Virus record (IMG/VR): IMGVR_UViG_3300021960_007424
Location: 1-35,660 of that record
Reading direction: 5' to 3' (one strand)
Source of the DNA: a virus
Length of the DNA stretch: 35,660 bases
Shown here: one piece after another, positions 1-7,605 of the stretch
How positions within the stretch are numbered: the stretch's first letter is position 1
How the letters are laid out: the number at the start of each line of letters is the position of its first letter
Translations under genes and position numbers: made by a program
Notes under the pieces: generated by a model
The model's database searches: none
Told to the model about the DNA's origin: nothing
Seen by the model: only the letters and a program-made list of their open reading frames with translations

Positions 1-42
1 AACTATGGACCAATCCGAAGATGCATCACTTTTCTCTAACAT
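1..42 (-). CDS. Start of a gene that runs off the left edge (partial)
   Basis: An ATG at 42 opens a frame that stays open to the window edge for 14 codons (MLEKSDASSDWSIV). A purine-rich AAAGGTGG lies about 5 bases upstream, and the gene follows the last one in the same direction. A 6-codon frame (ATG at 62, MSQRWL) ends with TAA overlapping this ATG and has its own GGAGAA. A short hairpin (AGCCA, loop AAGG, TGGCT at 58-45) would cover the ribosome site. Too little is visible to name a product. Confidence 0.35.
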   Translation of the reverse strand, partial: MLEKSDASSDWSIV

Positions 43-85
43 TAAAGCCACCTTTGGCTCATTTGTTCTCCAAAAAGATGCAGGA

Positions 86-430
86 CTATTCGGGTTTGGG
101 CTCAGTAGTGTCGATCCCTGTGGTATCCACAAGAGGTCCCCTTTCTGAAACATCATTCGCTCCCGCTTCTTGTTCTTGTTCTTTATAGTGGACATATCCT
201 TGTGCGATTGAAGATACGTCAACAATCCTGTTGTCCATCTCCGCCAAGGTTAATCTTAGTTTGTCCATAATCTCAATTGCTGACTCAAGTTCTGCTTCTT
301 CTAAAAGCTTCTCCGCGAGTTCTAATTGATTTTCAAATTTTAATTTCTTTTCATAAACGAAATCGAATAGTTGTTCGATCTCTGATGGTACATCTTCGAT
401 GTCTACACCATAACTAATTTTTACTCTCAC
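86..430 (-). CDS. Small phage protein of unknown function
   Basis: A protein of 114 aa is predicted from a GTG start at 430, chosen because GGAGG lies 5 bases upstream; the longer open frame would overlap the preceding gene with no ribosome site. The first 20 residues are mixed hydrophobic and acidic (VKISYGVDIEDVP), residues about 20-85 are strongly helical and charged with heptad-like leucines, and the tail is acidic and Ser/Thr/Pro-rich, probably disordered. No catalytic motif is visible. It lies 10 bases after the small membrane protein and should be co-transcribed with groEL. Function unknown; a soluble coiled-coil protein is the best description. Confidence 0.7.
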   Translation of the reverse strand: MRVKISYGVDIEDVPSEIEQLFDFVYEKKLKFENQLELAEKLLEEAELESAIEIMDKLRLTLAEMDNRIVDVSSIAQGYVHYKEQEQEAGANDVSERGPLVDTTGIDTTEPKPE

Positions 431-440
431 CTTTCCTCCA

Positions 441-716
441 TTACATAAGGTCATAAAAAGTCTTGGTGACAAGAGCAAGAATGCTCAAGGCACCAGACCA
501 CAATACTTTTGAGACATTTGCTTGCCATTGTTCAAGGTCTTTGACACGCGCATATAAACCACTTTCAGGATCGTAGACAGCTCTTTTCATTGATGTTAGA
601 TCATCTCTTGTTTCAGATTGCATCGCTGCAATGTTCTGAAGTATGTGCTCCATGCGCACCAATGTGTTTTCTATAGATCTTATTCTATCTTCTGATTGCT
701 GGTCCATTCCACTCAT
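441..716 (-). CDS. Small coiled-coil protein with C-terminal membrane anchor
   Basis: A 91-aa protein. Residues 1-45 form a predicted coiled coil, a short linker follows (DPESGLYARVKDLEQW), and the last 20 residues (KVLWSGALSILALVTKTFYD) are hydrophobic enough for one membrane span. The start at 716 has AGGAGG 8 bases upstream. The architecture of helix bundle plus C-terminal anchor is shared with the XhlA family of phage membrane proteins that assist lysis, but the match is by shape only. It follows groEL by about 20 bases, and the endolysin lies two genes further upstream. A role at the inner membrane is inferred; direct lysis function is unproven. Confidence 0.7.
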   Translation of the reverse strand: MSGMDQQSEDRIRSIENTLVRMEHILQNIAAMQSETRDDLTSMKRAVYDPESGLYARVKDLEQWQANVSKVLWSGALSILALVTKTFYDLM

Positions 717-736
717 GTCATTGCCTCCTATGCAAA

Positions 737-2323
737 CTACACTAAATAGTCTGAAACTTTAACAATAGCATGACTCGTCGTTAACAAAGTCCCTGCTGCT
801 GACGCAGCATTTTGTAAAGCGCAACGCGTCACTTTTTTAGGGTCGACAATCCCCCTCTCATACGTGCTAACCATGCATCGGTTAAGAAAATCATATCCTT
901 CATCTCCTTCGGCGTCTTGCACCATTTTAATTATAATATCCTCGGACTCTCCAGCGTTTCTTGCCATGGTCCTTAAGGGCGCCTCACATGCTCGTAAGAC
1001 GATTTTGGCTCCAAGCCCTTGCTCTTCATTGTCAATGGGCACAGAAAGGTTTGTGATGGCTCTCACGAGCGCTACACCACCGCCTGGAACAATACCTTCT
1101 TCCTGTGCTGAGCGGACGGCTTCCAAAGCATCATCGATACGATGCTTTTTCTCGATCATTTCGACCTCAGTAGCAGCACCAACTCTGATGACAGCAACAC
1201 CACTGGCAAGACGAGTAATTCTCTCTTGTAATCTCTCGCATTCTTGAAGATTTTCTGTTTGCTGGATTTCATTTTTGATTGAATCAATCCGCGTATCAAT
1301 CGCTTCAAAATCACCTTTACCTCCTACAACTGTTGTCCAGCCTTTTGTGATATTTACTGACTTAGCTTGACCTAAATCATTAAGTTTAACTTCTCGCAAT
1401 AACAAGCCTGCTTCACGAGATACAAATGTTGCACCAACTGATGCACATAAGTCCTTCAGAATGTTACGCCGTTCTTCTCCGTATCTTGGAGCTCTGACGG
1501 CTGCAACCTTCATTGTTCCTCGAACAGCGTTCGCAATGAGTGCCGCAAGTGCTTGACCTTCCACATCAGGTGCGACGACAAGTAAGGGTCTTTGATCCCT
1601 TGCAACGACTTGCAGGACAGGCATGATTTGCTCAACCGTTTCAATTTTTTCATCTGTAATAAGAATAAGCGGGTTATCATAATCTATCGTTCCATTTCGT
1701 TCGTTGTTTATAAATTGGCTGCTAAGGTAGCCAGAATCAAATCTGAAGCCCTCTATAAGATCTAGAGTGGTCTTCATGCTGCGGGCCTCTTCGACCAATA
1801 CAGAGCCATCCTTGCCCGCTTTATCAACGGCTGTGGCAATAAGAGTTCCAATCGTGGCATCGTTGTTTGCTGAGATCGTTGCAATATGCTTGATATCATC
1901 AACGGTTTCAATTGGTCTCGACAATTCGTCAAGGCGCTCTGTGATTGCTTCAACCGCTTTGTTGATTCCTCGTTGGAGTTCAACGGGTGAGACACCAGAA
2001 GTTAAGTAGCGTTGTCCTTCAGTCAAGATCGCTCTTGCTAATACGGTTGATGTGGTTGTGCCGTCGCCAGCAGTTTCCACGGTTTGTTTTGCGGCTTGCT
2101 TGATGACTTGTGCTCCAAAGTTTTGAAACGGCTCGTCTAGCTCAATGAACTCCGCAATTGTCACTCCATCCTTTGTGAGAACGGGAACATTTTGATCTTT
2201 GTGAAAAAGACCAACCGTTCGTCCTCGAGGACCAAGTGTGGCAGCAACATTGTCCGCCAAAATGTTGACCCCCTCAACAATCTCTTGATTGAGAGGGGAT
2301 CCTTGTTTATAATGTTTTTGCAT
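737..2323 (-). CDS. groEL: Phage-encoded chaperonin GroEL (Cpn60)
   Basis: A 528-aa chaperonin that folds proteins in an ATP-driven ring cavity. All three domains are present. The equatorial ATP site has the KDGVTIAEFIEL segment with D52, the GDGTTT loop at 86-91 and IDDAL with D397 (equivalent of E. coli D398). The GGGVAL turn at 413-418 closes the intermediate domain, and the apical segment includes GYLSSQFINN (198-207). Length is about 20 residues short of E. coli, and the flexible Gly-Gly-Met tail is missing (ends KVSDYLV). It has its own promoter at 2347-2375 and a GGAGG site. A GroES-like gene lies at 29669 and a J-domain gene at 24015, so the phage seems to bring its own folding set, perhaps for capsid proteins. 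Family assignment is certain; client specificity is not visible. Confidence 0.98.
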   Translation of the reverse strand: MQKHYKQGSPLNQEIVEGVNILADNVAATLGPRGRTVGLFHKDQNVPVLTKDGVTIAEFIELDEPFQNFGAQVIKQAAKQTVETAGDGTTTSTVLARAILTEGQRYLTSGVSPVELQRGINKAVEAITERLDELSRPIETVDDIKHIATISANNDATIGTLIATAVDKAGKDGSVLVEEARSMKTTLDLIEGFRFDSGYLSSQFINNERNGTIDYDNPLILITDEKIETVEQIMPVLQVVARDQRPLLVVAPDVEGQALAALIANAVRGTMKVAAVRAPRYGEERRNILKDLCASVGATFVSREAGLLLREVKLNDLGQAKSVNITKGWTTVVGGKGDFEAIDTRIDSIKNEIQQTENLQECERLQERITRLASGVAVIRVGAATEVEMIEKKHRIDDALEAVRSAQEEGIVPGGGVALVRAITNLSVPIDNEEQGLGAKIVLRACEAPLRTMARNAGESEDIIIKMVQDAEGDEGYDFLNRCMVSTYERGIVDPKKVTRCALQNAASAAGTLLTTSHAIVKVSDYLV

Positions 2324-2346
2324 TAAGCCTCCATTTGTTATACTAT

Positions 2347-2375
2347 AATATAACCGCTTTTGAAGGCTTTGTCAA
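2347..2375 (-). promoter_or_regulatory. Sigma70-type promoter for groEL
   Basis: TTGACA at 2375-2370, 17-base spacer, TATATT at 2352-2347. The -10 is preceded by GGT rather than the usual TGT. A GTTATA/TATAAC inverted repeat covers the -10. It sits 24 bases before the groEL start. Confidence 0.85.
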
Positions 2376-2376
2376 G

Positions 2377-4317
2377 TTATTTTTTAAAACTTTCTTTAAT
2401 TAATTTTTTTAAAAAGTTTGCGGTGATTTTTTGTTCAGCAAGGGCTGTCGCCTTTGTCGCCGTAACTCCAGAAGAGGATGCCTGAACGCCAGCTGTTACA
2501 CCGCTTTGCTGCGATGCTGCTCCGGTCGATGATTGTCCGTTAGGTGCGCCAAAAACTTTGTTTATAAGTTCATACATTGCTGCGTACCCTTCGACAGCTT
2601 TGTTAACGTCGTCAGCTTTCCCTCCGGTCAAATAGCCCTTCGTGCTTCTAGAAAATACTTCCATTTGATTTATAAGCTTGGGGATGTTTTGGTCCACTGC
2701 GTCCAAGGCAGCTTTTCCAAACTTATCAATTTCAGAAAGATCAGAGGCCAACTTTATTGTTCCAATTGGGTTTGAAACACTAGTGAACTTAATGCTACTA
2801 TCTACAGTATAGCTCGCGTTTGTCACTGTGAGATCGCCTTGTTTAATCCTTCCTTGGCCTTGGGTTCTTTCAATTTCGACAAAATATAACTCAACTTCAA
2901 CAATTTTATCTGAGGCGGCAGTACCAGATCCAGAGGAATCTTTTTTCAATCCCATAATGTAAACCATTTTTTTATTGCCCCAATTAACTGGTGTGGTTTG
3001 GTTTGTAGGTTTAATTAATTTTCCGTTGGCTGATGTATAGTCGAAATCATCCCAATCTGTTGAACCCGTTGCGGGAGCTGCGGCAAATCCGGGCATAACA
3101 TTTGACATTGTAGTAGTCGATTGAGAGAAAGAGTTGCTGCTCATGAGCTTTGCTGATCCTTTTGTATCCGGAGGAAGATTGTCGTCTGGACCGATGCCAA
3201 AAACAAAATCTGCTGCCCCCATCGCCGTTCCTTCTGTCGTTCCATTAACTAACTGAGCAAGAAAAGACTCAAATGCCCAACCTGCGGCTTTATCATCCAT
3301 GCGTTGTACAATTCTTGCCAAGCCATTAATTACGGCAATTGAACCCATGATCTCCCCGAGTTCCATGTTCGTCGTGTCTGGAGTGCTCTGCATGAGCCTA
3401 TCTGAATAACTATTGATAAATTTAATTCTTTCTTGTACTGAATTTGTTTGGCCGAGACCCATCGCATCAAAAGCCGCGACCACATAGGCAGGAACATTTT
3501 GTCTATTTGCGCCATATAAGTCTGACACATCAATTGATGGAGTAGAAGGCGTGACCTCTGCGGAGCTGGCAGCTGCTCTCTGGCTTAACATTGACTGAAG
3601 ATCTGCAGCATAAGGAGCGGTTGGGTCCGTGTTTGCAATTTGTCTAACTGCTTTAACTGCAGGTCTGAAAAGAGGGCTGGATCTATCCGATAGGATTGCT
3701 GCAAAATCTTCCCAGTCTAAGTTCGTTGTGTCTTCATTTAAAAGGTTCTCGGAAATTTTAGCCAAATCGCTAACGGCAGTTTGGGAGTTCAAATAAGATT
3801 GAAAGGTTCTTAGGATTGCCTTTTTAAGCTCATCTGGAATACTTTGCAAGTCAAAAGAAAATTGATTCTGAACTTGAGGCATGTTGGCCTTCTTGGGAAC
3901 CTTAACTTTATGTTGAGACTGACCAACTTGCACAGTTTTTCCATAGTTATTCGATCCAGTTGGAGGCTGCGTTGGTGGCTGTGTTGGAGGAATCGGAGGA
4001 GCAGGTGGAGGTCCTGAAGGTGGAGGTGGAGAGCCGAGGATATCCTTGAGATCGTCATCTAGATCATTCCCCAGTCTTACGTGATTAGAAATCGAGAGAT
4101 ATTCACCGAAATCTAATTTAAGACTCAACCTTGTTGCTTCTTTTTTAACAGCAGTGGCCAATTTATTTTTGTTTAAATTTTGATTACTATACTTGTCTTG
4201 TGCATAAGCAATAAGATCTTGCAATTGCTGCTTGGTTGGTCTTTTTTTGGCAGTAGCTTCACTCAACACTCCCTCAAGCAACTTTTTAAACTCATTTTTT
4301 CCAATTTTTTTAGTCAC
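2377..4317 (-). CDS. Large tagged protein with possible PD-(D/E)XK nuclease-like core
   Basis: A 646-aa protein with a GTG start at 4317, set by GGAGG 9 bases upstream; it overlaps the endolysin gene by 8 bases. The N-terminus (FKKLLEGVLSEA) carries the leader pattern shared by many proteins here, with two L-x-E sites, and the last 16 residues (ITANFLKKLIKESFKK) look like a second copy. Residues 96-120 are a Pro-rich linker. Residues 345-460 hold E350 in a helix (FESFLAQL), D370 at the end of AAD before a strand, D384-T-K386 and a later strand (MVYIMGLKK), an order that fits the PD-(D/E)XK fold. The C-terminal 50 residues before the tag are Ser/Gly/Ala-rich. The nuclease assignment is inference; a virion or head-internal protein is the likely role given tag and size. 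Confidence 0.8.
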   Translation of the reverse strand: MTKKIGKNEFKKLLEGVLSEATAKKRPTKQQLQDLIAYAQDKYSNQNLNKNKLATAVKKEATRLSLKLDFGEYLSISNHVRLGNDLDDDLKDILGSPPPPSGPPPAPPIPPTQPPTQPPTGSNNYGKTVQVGQSQHKVKVPKKANMPQVQNQFSFDLQSIPDELKKAILRTFQSYLNSQTAVSDLAKISENLLNEDTTNLDWEDFAAILSDRSSPLFRPAVKAVRQIANTDPTAPYAADLQSMLSQRAAASSAEVTPSTPSIDVSDLYGANRQNVPAYVVAAFDAMGLGQTNSVQERIKFINSYSDRLMQSTPDTTNMELGEIMGSIAVINGLARIVQRMDDKAAGWAFESFLAQLVNGTTEGTAMGAADFVFGIGPDDNLPPDTKGSAKLMSSNSFSQSTTTMSNVMPGFAAAPATGSTDWDDFDYTSANGKLIKPTNQTTPVNWGNKKMVYIMGLKKDSSGSGTAASDKIVEVELYFVEIERTQGQGRIKQGDLTVTNASYTVDSSIKFTSVSNPIGTIKLASDLSEIDKFGKAALDAVDQNIPKLINQMEVFSRSTKGYLTGGKADDVNKAVEGYAAMYELINKVFGAPNGQSSTGAASQQSGVTAGVQASSSGVTATKATALAEQKITANFLKKLIKESFKK

Positions 4318-5206
4318 CTTTCAATTCCTCCATGATGGCTTTAAGATCCAAATTTGCACAATCCGTCTTGGACTTCTTTAAATGATAATGGCTTATAAAG
4401 CCCTCAAATTTGCCGTCAGCGCATTTCTTGCTTACGGTAGTGTTTGTGTTGCCCGAACGATCTAAAGGCGCTTTAAGGGGTATTCCTGTCGCGTTATGAA
4501 CGGCTTTCATAAGAGCTTTAAGAGCCTCGTATTGCTCTGGGTAAAAATCTGTGAAGTCTTCCATTTTTCTTCCATGACAAACAGCGCCAGATACAACAGG
4601 CCTTTCTTCCAAGCCATGCTTTTTGTACCAACCTTGATGCTTAAGATAGTAGCCATTAGCGATCTCAACTCCGATTGACTTGTTGTTCCAAGTTTTTCCT
4701 CCGGCATGCCATGCGATGTCGTTCATATCCATGAACTGGTAGATCGTTCCGTCGTTGTCAATTGCAAAGTGAACCGAGATTCCTCTTTGCTCAAGAACTC
4801 TGTGGCACATCTTCGATGACAAACACACATCCCAATGACAAACAAAGAAAGACGGGTTGCGCTCACCTTCATGCTTCCTAAAGCCTTTGGTAAGTTTCAA
4901 TCCGTCTCCTTCAAAAAATAATTTGACCTTTGGCCAATCAATTGGAAAATAATCTCCGTTGCATATAATAAACTTCTCTCCGGCAGAAGCATCCGAAGGA
5001 CGAAAGTCCTCCAGATCTGCCATGCGATCATTATAAATTGATCGAAAGGTGCCGGGACCACAGAGTCCATCTGCGGCCATTCCGTTTTTCTTTTGATACT
5101 TGGCGATGGCTTCGACGAGATCATCATCGAACTCGTCGCAACCAAACCATTCTGGTTCCCAGCCTAATTTTGCTGAGGAACTTTCATTATAAAAATCTTT
5201 ATCCAT
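4310..5206 (-). CDS. Endolysin: N-acetylmuramoyl-L-alanine amidase with peptidoglycan-binding domain
   Basis: A 298-aa cell-wall hydrolase that should cut the amide bond between muramic acid and the peptide stem at lysis. Residues about 27-60 match a peptidoglycan-binding domain (VEAIAKYQKKNGMAADGLCG then GPGTF). Residues about 105-290 are an Amidase_2 (T7-lysozyme-like) domain: H124 in FFVCHWD, HFAID at 146-150, WHAGG at 166-170, SIGVEIANG at 177-185, and the terminal SHYHLKKSKTDC (272-283), which supplies the second His and the Cys zinc ligands. No signal peptide is seen, so a holin or similar would be needed for release. It overlaps clpP-like by 8 bases and the large tagged gene by 8 bases, so the three are translated from one message. 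Confidence 0.93.
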   Translation of the reverse strand: MDKDFYNESSSAKLGWEPEWFGCDEFDDDLVEAIAKYQKKNGMAADGLCGPGTFRSIYNDRMADLEDFRPSDASAGEKFIICNGDYFPIDWPKVKLFFEGDGLKLTKGFRKHEGERNPSFFVCHWDVCLSSKMCHRVLEQRGISVHFAIDNDGTIYQFMDMNDIAWHAGGKTWNNKSIGVEIANGYYLKHQGWYKKHGLEERPVVSGAVCHGRKMEDFTDFYPEQYEALKALMKAVHNATGIPLKAPLDRSGNTNTTVSKKCADGKFEGFISHYHLKKSKTDCANLDLKAIMEELKGD

Positions 5207-5858
5207 TCCAAACCTCGTCTGCTAAGCCTTTCTCAATTGCTTCTTCTGAATTAAGATAGACATTTACTTTCCTGTTAATTAGTGTCTGTATTTGTCTTTT
5301 TGTCATTTTTGTTTCCTCAGAAAGCGCTTGAATGTAGGAATCTTGAAGTGAAACTGTTTGTTCCAGCTCGTTCTGGAGATTGTGAAGATCTCCAATGTTT
5401 CCTCCATTGACTGAGTGAATCATTACTCGGCAATGCTTTCCTAGAAATCTCTTTCCTTCAGTGCCGGCTGCGAGAAGAAGAGTTCCTGCTGACATAACCT
5501 TTCCAAGGCCGATTGTTTGAATGTCACAATATTGCTTGCAGAAGTTGATGACGTCATAGATTCCAAACATTTCATCTGCGGATCCACCATAGGTTGAGAT
5601 ATACAGCTTGATGTCTTCTGCTCTTTCTTCGTCTTCGTCTTTTGTTTGAGACAAAACAAGCAAAGCGGAAATTAGATCGGCTGATTTCTCTTCTGTTACT
5701 TCTCCGACAAACATGATGCTTCGACCTTCAGGGCCAGCATCTGCTCCTCCAAGGAGATCGACGAGGGTTACTTGTCCCGCACCTTCTTCAGCGGTTGACT
5801 CTTCTTCGACTTCTTCCTTTTTGGTTTTCTTGTCCTTTTTTCCGAATTGTAGCATCAT
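5199..5858 (-). CDS. ClpP-like serine protease (S14 family), possible prohead or regulatory protease
   Basis: A 219-aa ClpP-fold protein. The nucleophile is S123 in GKVMSAGTLLLAAG and the base is H148 in CRVMIHSVNGG; the oxyanion strand glycines (YISTYGGSADEM, 87-98) are present. The position normally holding the third catalytic residue, Asp in the RDR(F/Y)LSA-like segment, reads VNVYLNSEEA, so Asp appears replaced by N199. The first 45 residues are an acidic/lysine extension not typical of host ClpP. Two adjacent ATGs (5858, 5855) follow AGGAGGTA; the second has the better spacing. The gene overlaps its upstream neighbour by TAATG. ClpP-fold enzymes serve as capsid-maturation proteases in some phages, and this one is a candidate for trimming the tagged proteins, though T4 uses an unrelated-family enzyme (gp21). 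Confidence 0.92.
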   Translation of the reverse strand: MMLQFGKKDKKTKKEEVEEESTAEEGAGQVTLVDLLGGADAGPEGRSIMFVGEVTEEKSADLISALLVLSQTKDEDEERAEDIKLYISTYGGSADEMFGIYDVINFCKQYCDIQTIGLGKVMSAGTLLLAAGTEGKRFLGKHCRVMIHSVNGGNIGDLHNLQNELEQTVSLQDSYIQALSEETKMTKRQIQTLINRKVNVYLNSEEAIEKGLADEVWNG

Positions 5859-6217
5859 TACCTCCTGTGCTTCTCTTCAATAAATTTCTTTAATTCTTCA
5901 AAGTCATCATAAGACACGATGTTCTTATGAGCCAATGGTATCAATTTGTTTACTTTATCAATCTTGATATTGATAAACTTAGAAAATTGTTTTTTGTATT
6001 CTCGACGAAGCTTGTTTGCTTCTCTTTGCGAGATTTGGTTTTTGATTATTGTTTTCTCCAGATCTTCGAGACCTGCTTGATATATTGTGGCAACCATTAC
6101 CGCAAATGTGTAAGTTGCATCTTGTAAGATTGATGCGGCTCGAACTGCTGAAGAAACAACTGTGATCAAATATGTAAAGCAGCATCCCATGAGAAATGCA
6201 ATTATAATATTCGTCAT
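5858..6217 (-). CDS. Small membrane protein of unknown function
   Basis: A 119-aa protein from an ATG at 6217, chosen over an upstream ATG because TTTGGAGGAACG directly precedes it and the longer version would run into the promoter. Residues about 3-25 (IIIAFLMGCCFTYLITVVSS) form a membrane span. A helical region follows, then a basic, coiled-coil-like cytoplasmic part (residues 50-119) ending EEKHRR. No family is recognised. It is the first gene of the operon that continues with the ClpP-like protease, endolysin and a tagged protein, so an envelope or lysis-linked role is possible. The membrane topology call is by hydropathy only. Confidence 0.75.
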   Translation of the reverse strand: MTNIIIAFLMGCCFTYLITVVSSAVRAASILQDATYTFAVMVATIYQAGLEDLEKTIIKNQISQREANKLRREYKKQFSKFINIKIDKVNKLIPLAHKNIVSYDDFEELKKFIEEKHRR

Positions 6218-6236
6218 CGTTCCTCCAAAGAAAAAA

Positions 6237-6258
6237 AGAGAGGCCACCAGACCTCTCT
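6237..6258 (-). terminator. Intrinsic terminator between the acidic-protein gene and the ClpP operon
   Basis: On the minus strand, AGAGAGGTC pairs with GGCCTCTCT (one T-G pair) around a TGGT loop, followed by a run of seven T. It lies after the acidic-protein gene, but downstream of the -10 of the next promoter, so the promoter's transcript would begin almost at the stem. Confidence 0.75.
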
Positions 6259-6261
6259 TAT

Positions 6262-6290
6262 AATATAACATGAAACTCAAAGGTTGTCAA
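6262..6290 (-). promoter_or_regulatory. Sigma70-type promoter for the ClpP/endolysin operon
   Basis: TTGACA at 6290-6285, 17-base spacer ending ATGT, TATATT at 6267-6262. The predicted transcript start falls at the first arm of the terminator hairpin at 6258. Confidence 0.87.
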
Positions 6291-6296
6291 GTATTT

Positions 6297-6785
6297 TTAT
6301 CGTCTTTTTCCTAAAGCGCGGTTCAATTTTGCTTCGTGCAATTTTGCTGCTTGCAAACGACGAGCAACTCTTTTAGCAACTTCGTTGACAACTTCGGTTC
6401 TTGAAGGAACATAAGAGATTCCACGAAGAGCTTCCATGATTGCTTCTTCTTCACCCATGTCTTCATCGCCTTTCATGTCCATTTCTGGCTCATCGCCCAT
6501 GTCCATGTCACCCATTGCTGCTTCAAGTTTTGCACCAAGATCGATGATCGCTTGAGCTTCATCGTCAGTAAGTTCGAGGTCTTTGTCTTCATCGCCCATT
6601 TCCATTGGCTCTTCCTCTGGCATGTCACCCATTGGTGCATCCGCAGCGGCGTCCATAGCTGGTTCTTCCTCTTCCTTCATAACTTCTTCTTCATCACGCT
6701 TGTGATACATTTCGTTAATTGGGGCAACATTCGCCAATCGTTGGAAGCGACGAACAACTGCCTCGTTCAAAGTTTTTTTAGCCAT
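6297..6785 (-). CDS. Highly acidic, Met-rich protein with leader-like N-terminus; possible prohead core or internal protein
   Basis: A 162-aa protein. The N-terminus (TLNEAVVRRFQRLANVAPINE, in two parts about residues 5-17 and 18-25) is amphipathic and contains L-N-E and I-N-E, matching the (I/L)-x-E pattern of the other leaders in a different sequence style. Residues 30-118 are extremely acidic with repeated MGDM, MDMGDE and EEEP segments. The last 40 residues are basic and helical (NEVAKRVARRLQAAKL). Acidic body plus basic tail is a pattern seen in prohead scaffold and core proteins; this is inference from composition. The start at 6785 has AAGGAGATTT upstream. No consensus promoter lies directly upstream, so it is probably the end of the operon that begins at 9506-9534. 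Confidence 0.8.
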   Translation of the reverse strand: MAKKTLNEAVVRRFQRLANVAPINEMYHKRDEEEVMKEEEEPAMDAAADAPMGDMPEEEPMEMGDEDKDLELTDDEAQAIIDLGAKLEAAMGDMDMGDEPEMDMKGDEDMGEEEAIMEALRGISYVPSRTEVVNEVAKRVARRLQAAKLHEAKLNRALGKRR

Positions 6786-6860
6786 AGCTTAAATCTCCTT
6801 AAGTTTAAAATCTAGATTGTATTATAAATAGATCATTTCAAAAGAAAAGTCCTTTTTGGG

Positions 6861-7187
6861 TCATATTTCGGGATGTTGATCTGCGATGATGTCAAATAGA
6901 TTTTGTATTTCATCGTCACCAATCCCGAAGTCCTCAAGGAGAGCTTCGCCTTTTGCTCGATCTTTCTTAATTATGTCATTGTTTCGCTTAGAGTGCTTTT
7001 CGCTGATTTCTTTATAGTGATCAATAAAATTATTCATCAAAGGATTATCATCAGCAACAGCATCGCAGCATGCACGAAGAAACTCAGACATGCTCATCTG
7101 GTGTTTGGTTAAGCCCGCCTTAAATCTTATGTGAGCATCATTTTTTATATAAAAGCGAACACGCTTTGCTTCTTCGTTATCTGACAT
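6861..7187 (-). CDS. Ribbon-helix-helix-like small protein
   Basis: A 108-aa protein from the ATG at 7187, which follows the dUTPase stop directly (TAACATG); a longer frame upstream would overlap dUTPase by 26 bases. Residues about 8-45 read as a strand (RVRFYIKNDAHIRFKAG) followed by two helices (HQMSMSEFLRACCDAVA), the layout of a ribbon-helix-helix DNA-binding domain. The C-terminal part is charged and helical. A regulatory or small nucleoid role is plausible. The fold is inferred from pattern; no named family is claimed. Confidence 0.75.
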   Translation of the reverse strand: MSDNEEAKRVRFYIKNDAHIRFKAGLTKHQMSMSEFLRACCDAVADDNPLMNNFIDHYKEISEKHSKRNNDIIKKDRAKGEALLEDFGIGDDEIQNLFDIIADQHPEI

Positions 7188-7188
7188 G

Positions 7189-7605
7189 TTATAATCCTGT
7201 GCTTCCGTAGCCACCTTCGCCTCGTTCGGTCTGAGTTAGCTCTAACTCTTCAACAAATTCGATCTCAGGATAAGGCATAATCATTAATTGACCAATTCTG
7301 TCTCCGATATCATAATCTGTTCCGTATGGCGATGGAGTAAACTTCATCATGATCTCTCCTCTATAGCCAGAGTCAATGACTCCAACGCAATTAGAAAGCG
7401 TCATCCCTGTTTTATAAATAGATGATCTCGGAAACAAAAGTCCGACATAACCCTCAGGAATCTCAATCGCAAGGCCGGTCTTGTATGTTAAGAATCCTTT
7501 GTCAGCAGCTACGTCTACTGCTGTCAAGTCCATCCCAGCATCGCCCGGCTTAGCATAGCGAGGGACGACAGCGTCTGGGTGTAATCTTTTAATTTTTACT
7601 TGCAT
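7189..7605 (-). CDS. dut: dUTPase (dUTP diphosphatase, trimeric type)
   Basis: A 138-aa enzyme hydrolysing dUTP to dUMP and pyrophosphate, which keeps uracil out of DNA and feeds thymidylate synthesis. All five motifs are in order: PGDAGMDL, PRSSIYKTG, GVIDSGYRGEI, GDRIGQLMIMP and the C-terminal RGEGGYGSTG arm. The ATG at 7605 was chosen because it overlaps the preceding stop as TAATG and has GAGGAC 6 bases upstream. With ThyX (27397) and class II reductase (30242) it completes a route to dTTP. Assignment is secure. Confidence 0.96.
   Translation of the reverse strand: MQVKIKRLHPDAVVPRYAKPGDAGMDLTAVDVAADKGFLTYKTGLAIEIPEGYVGLLFPRSSIYKTGMTLSNCVGVIDSGYRGEIMMKFTPSPYGTDYDIGDRIGQLMIMPYPEIEFVEELELTQTERGEGGYGSTGL

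Noticed and set aside
864-1247. Plus-strand 127-codon frame inside groEL
   Set aside because: It lies wholly within groEL on the other strand, with Ser/Ala-rich antisense text and no ribosome site.
6824-6831. TATAAATA, the T4 late-promoter core, on the plus strand
   Set aside because: It points against all genes, and no matching site lies on the minus strand before genes, so it is taken as chance.
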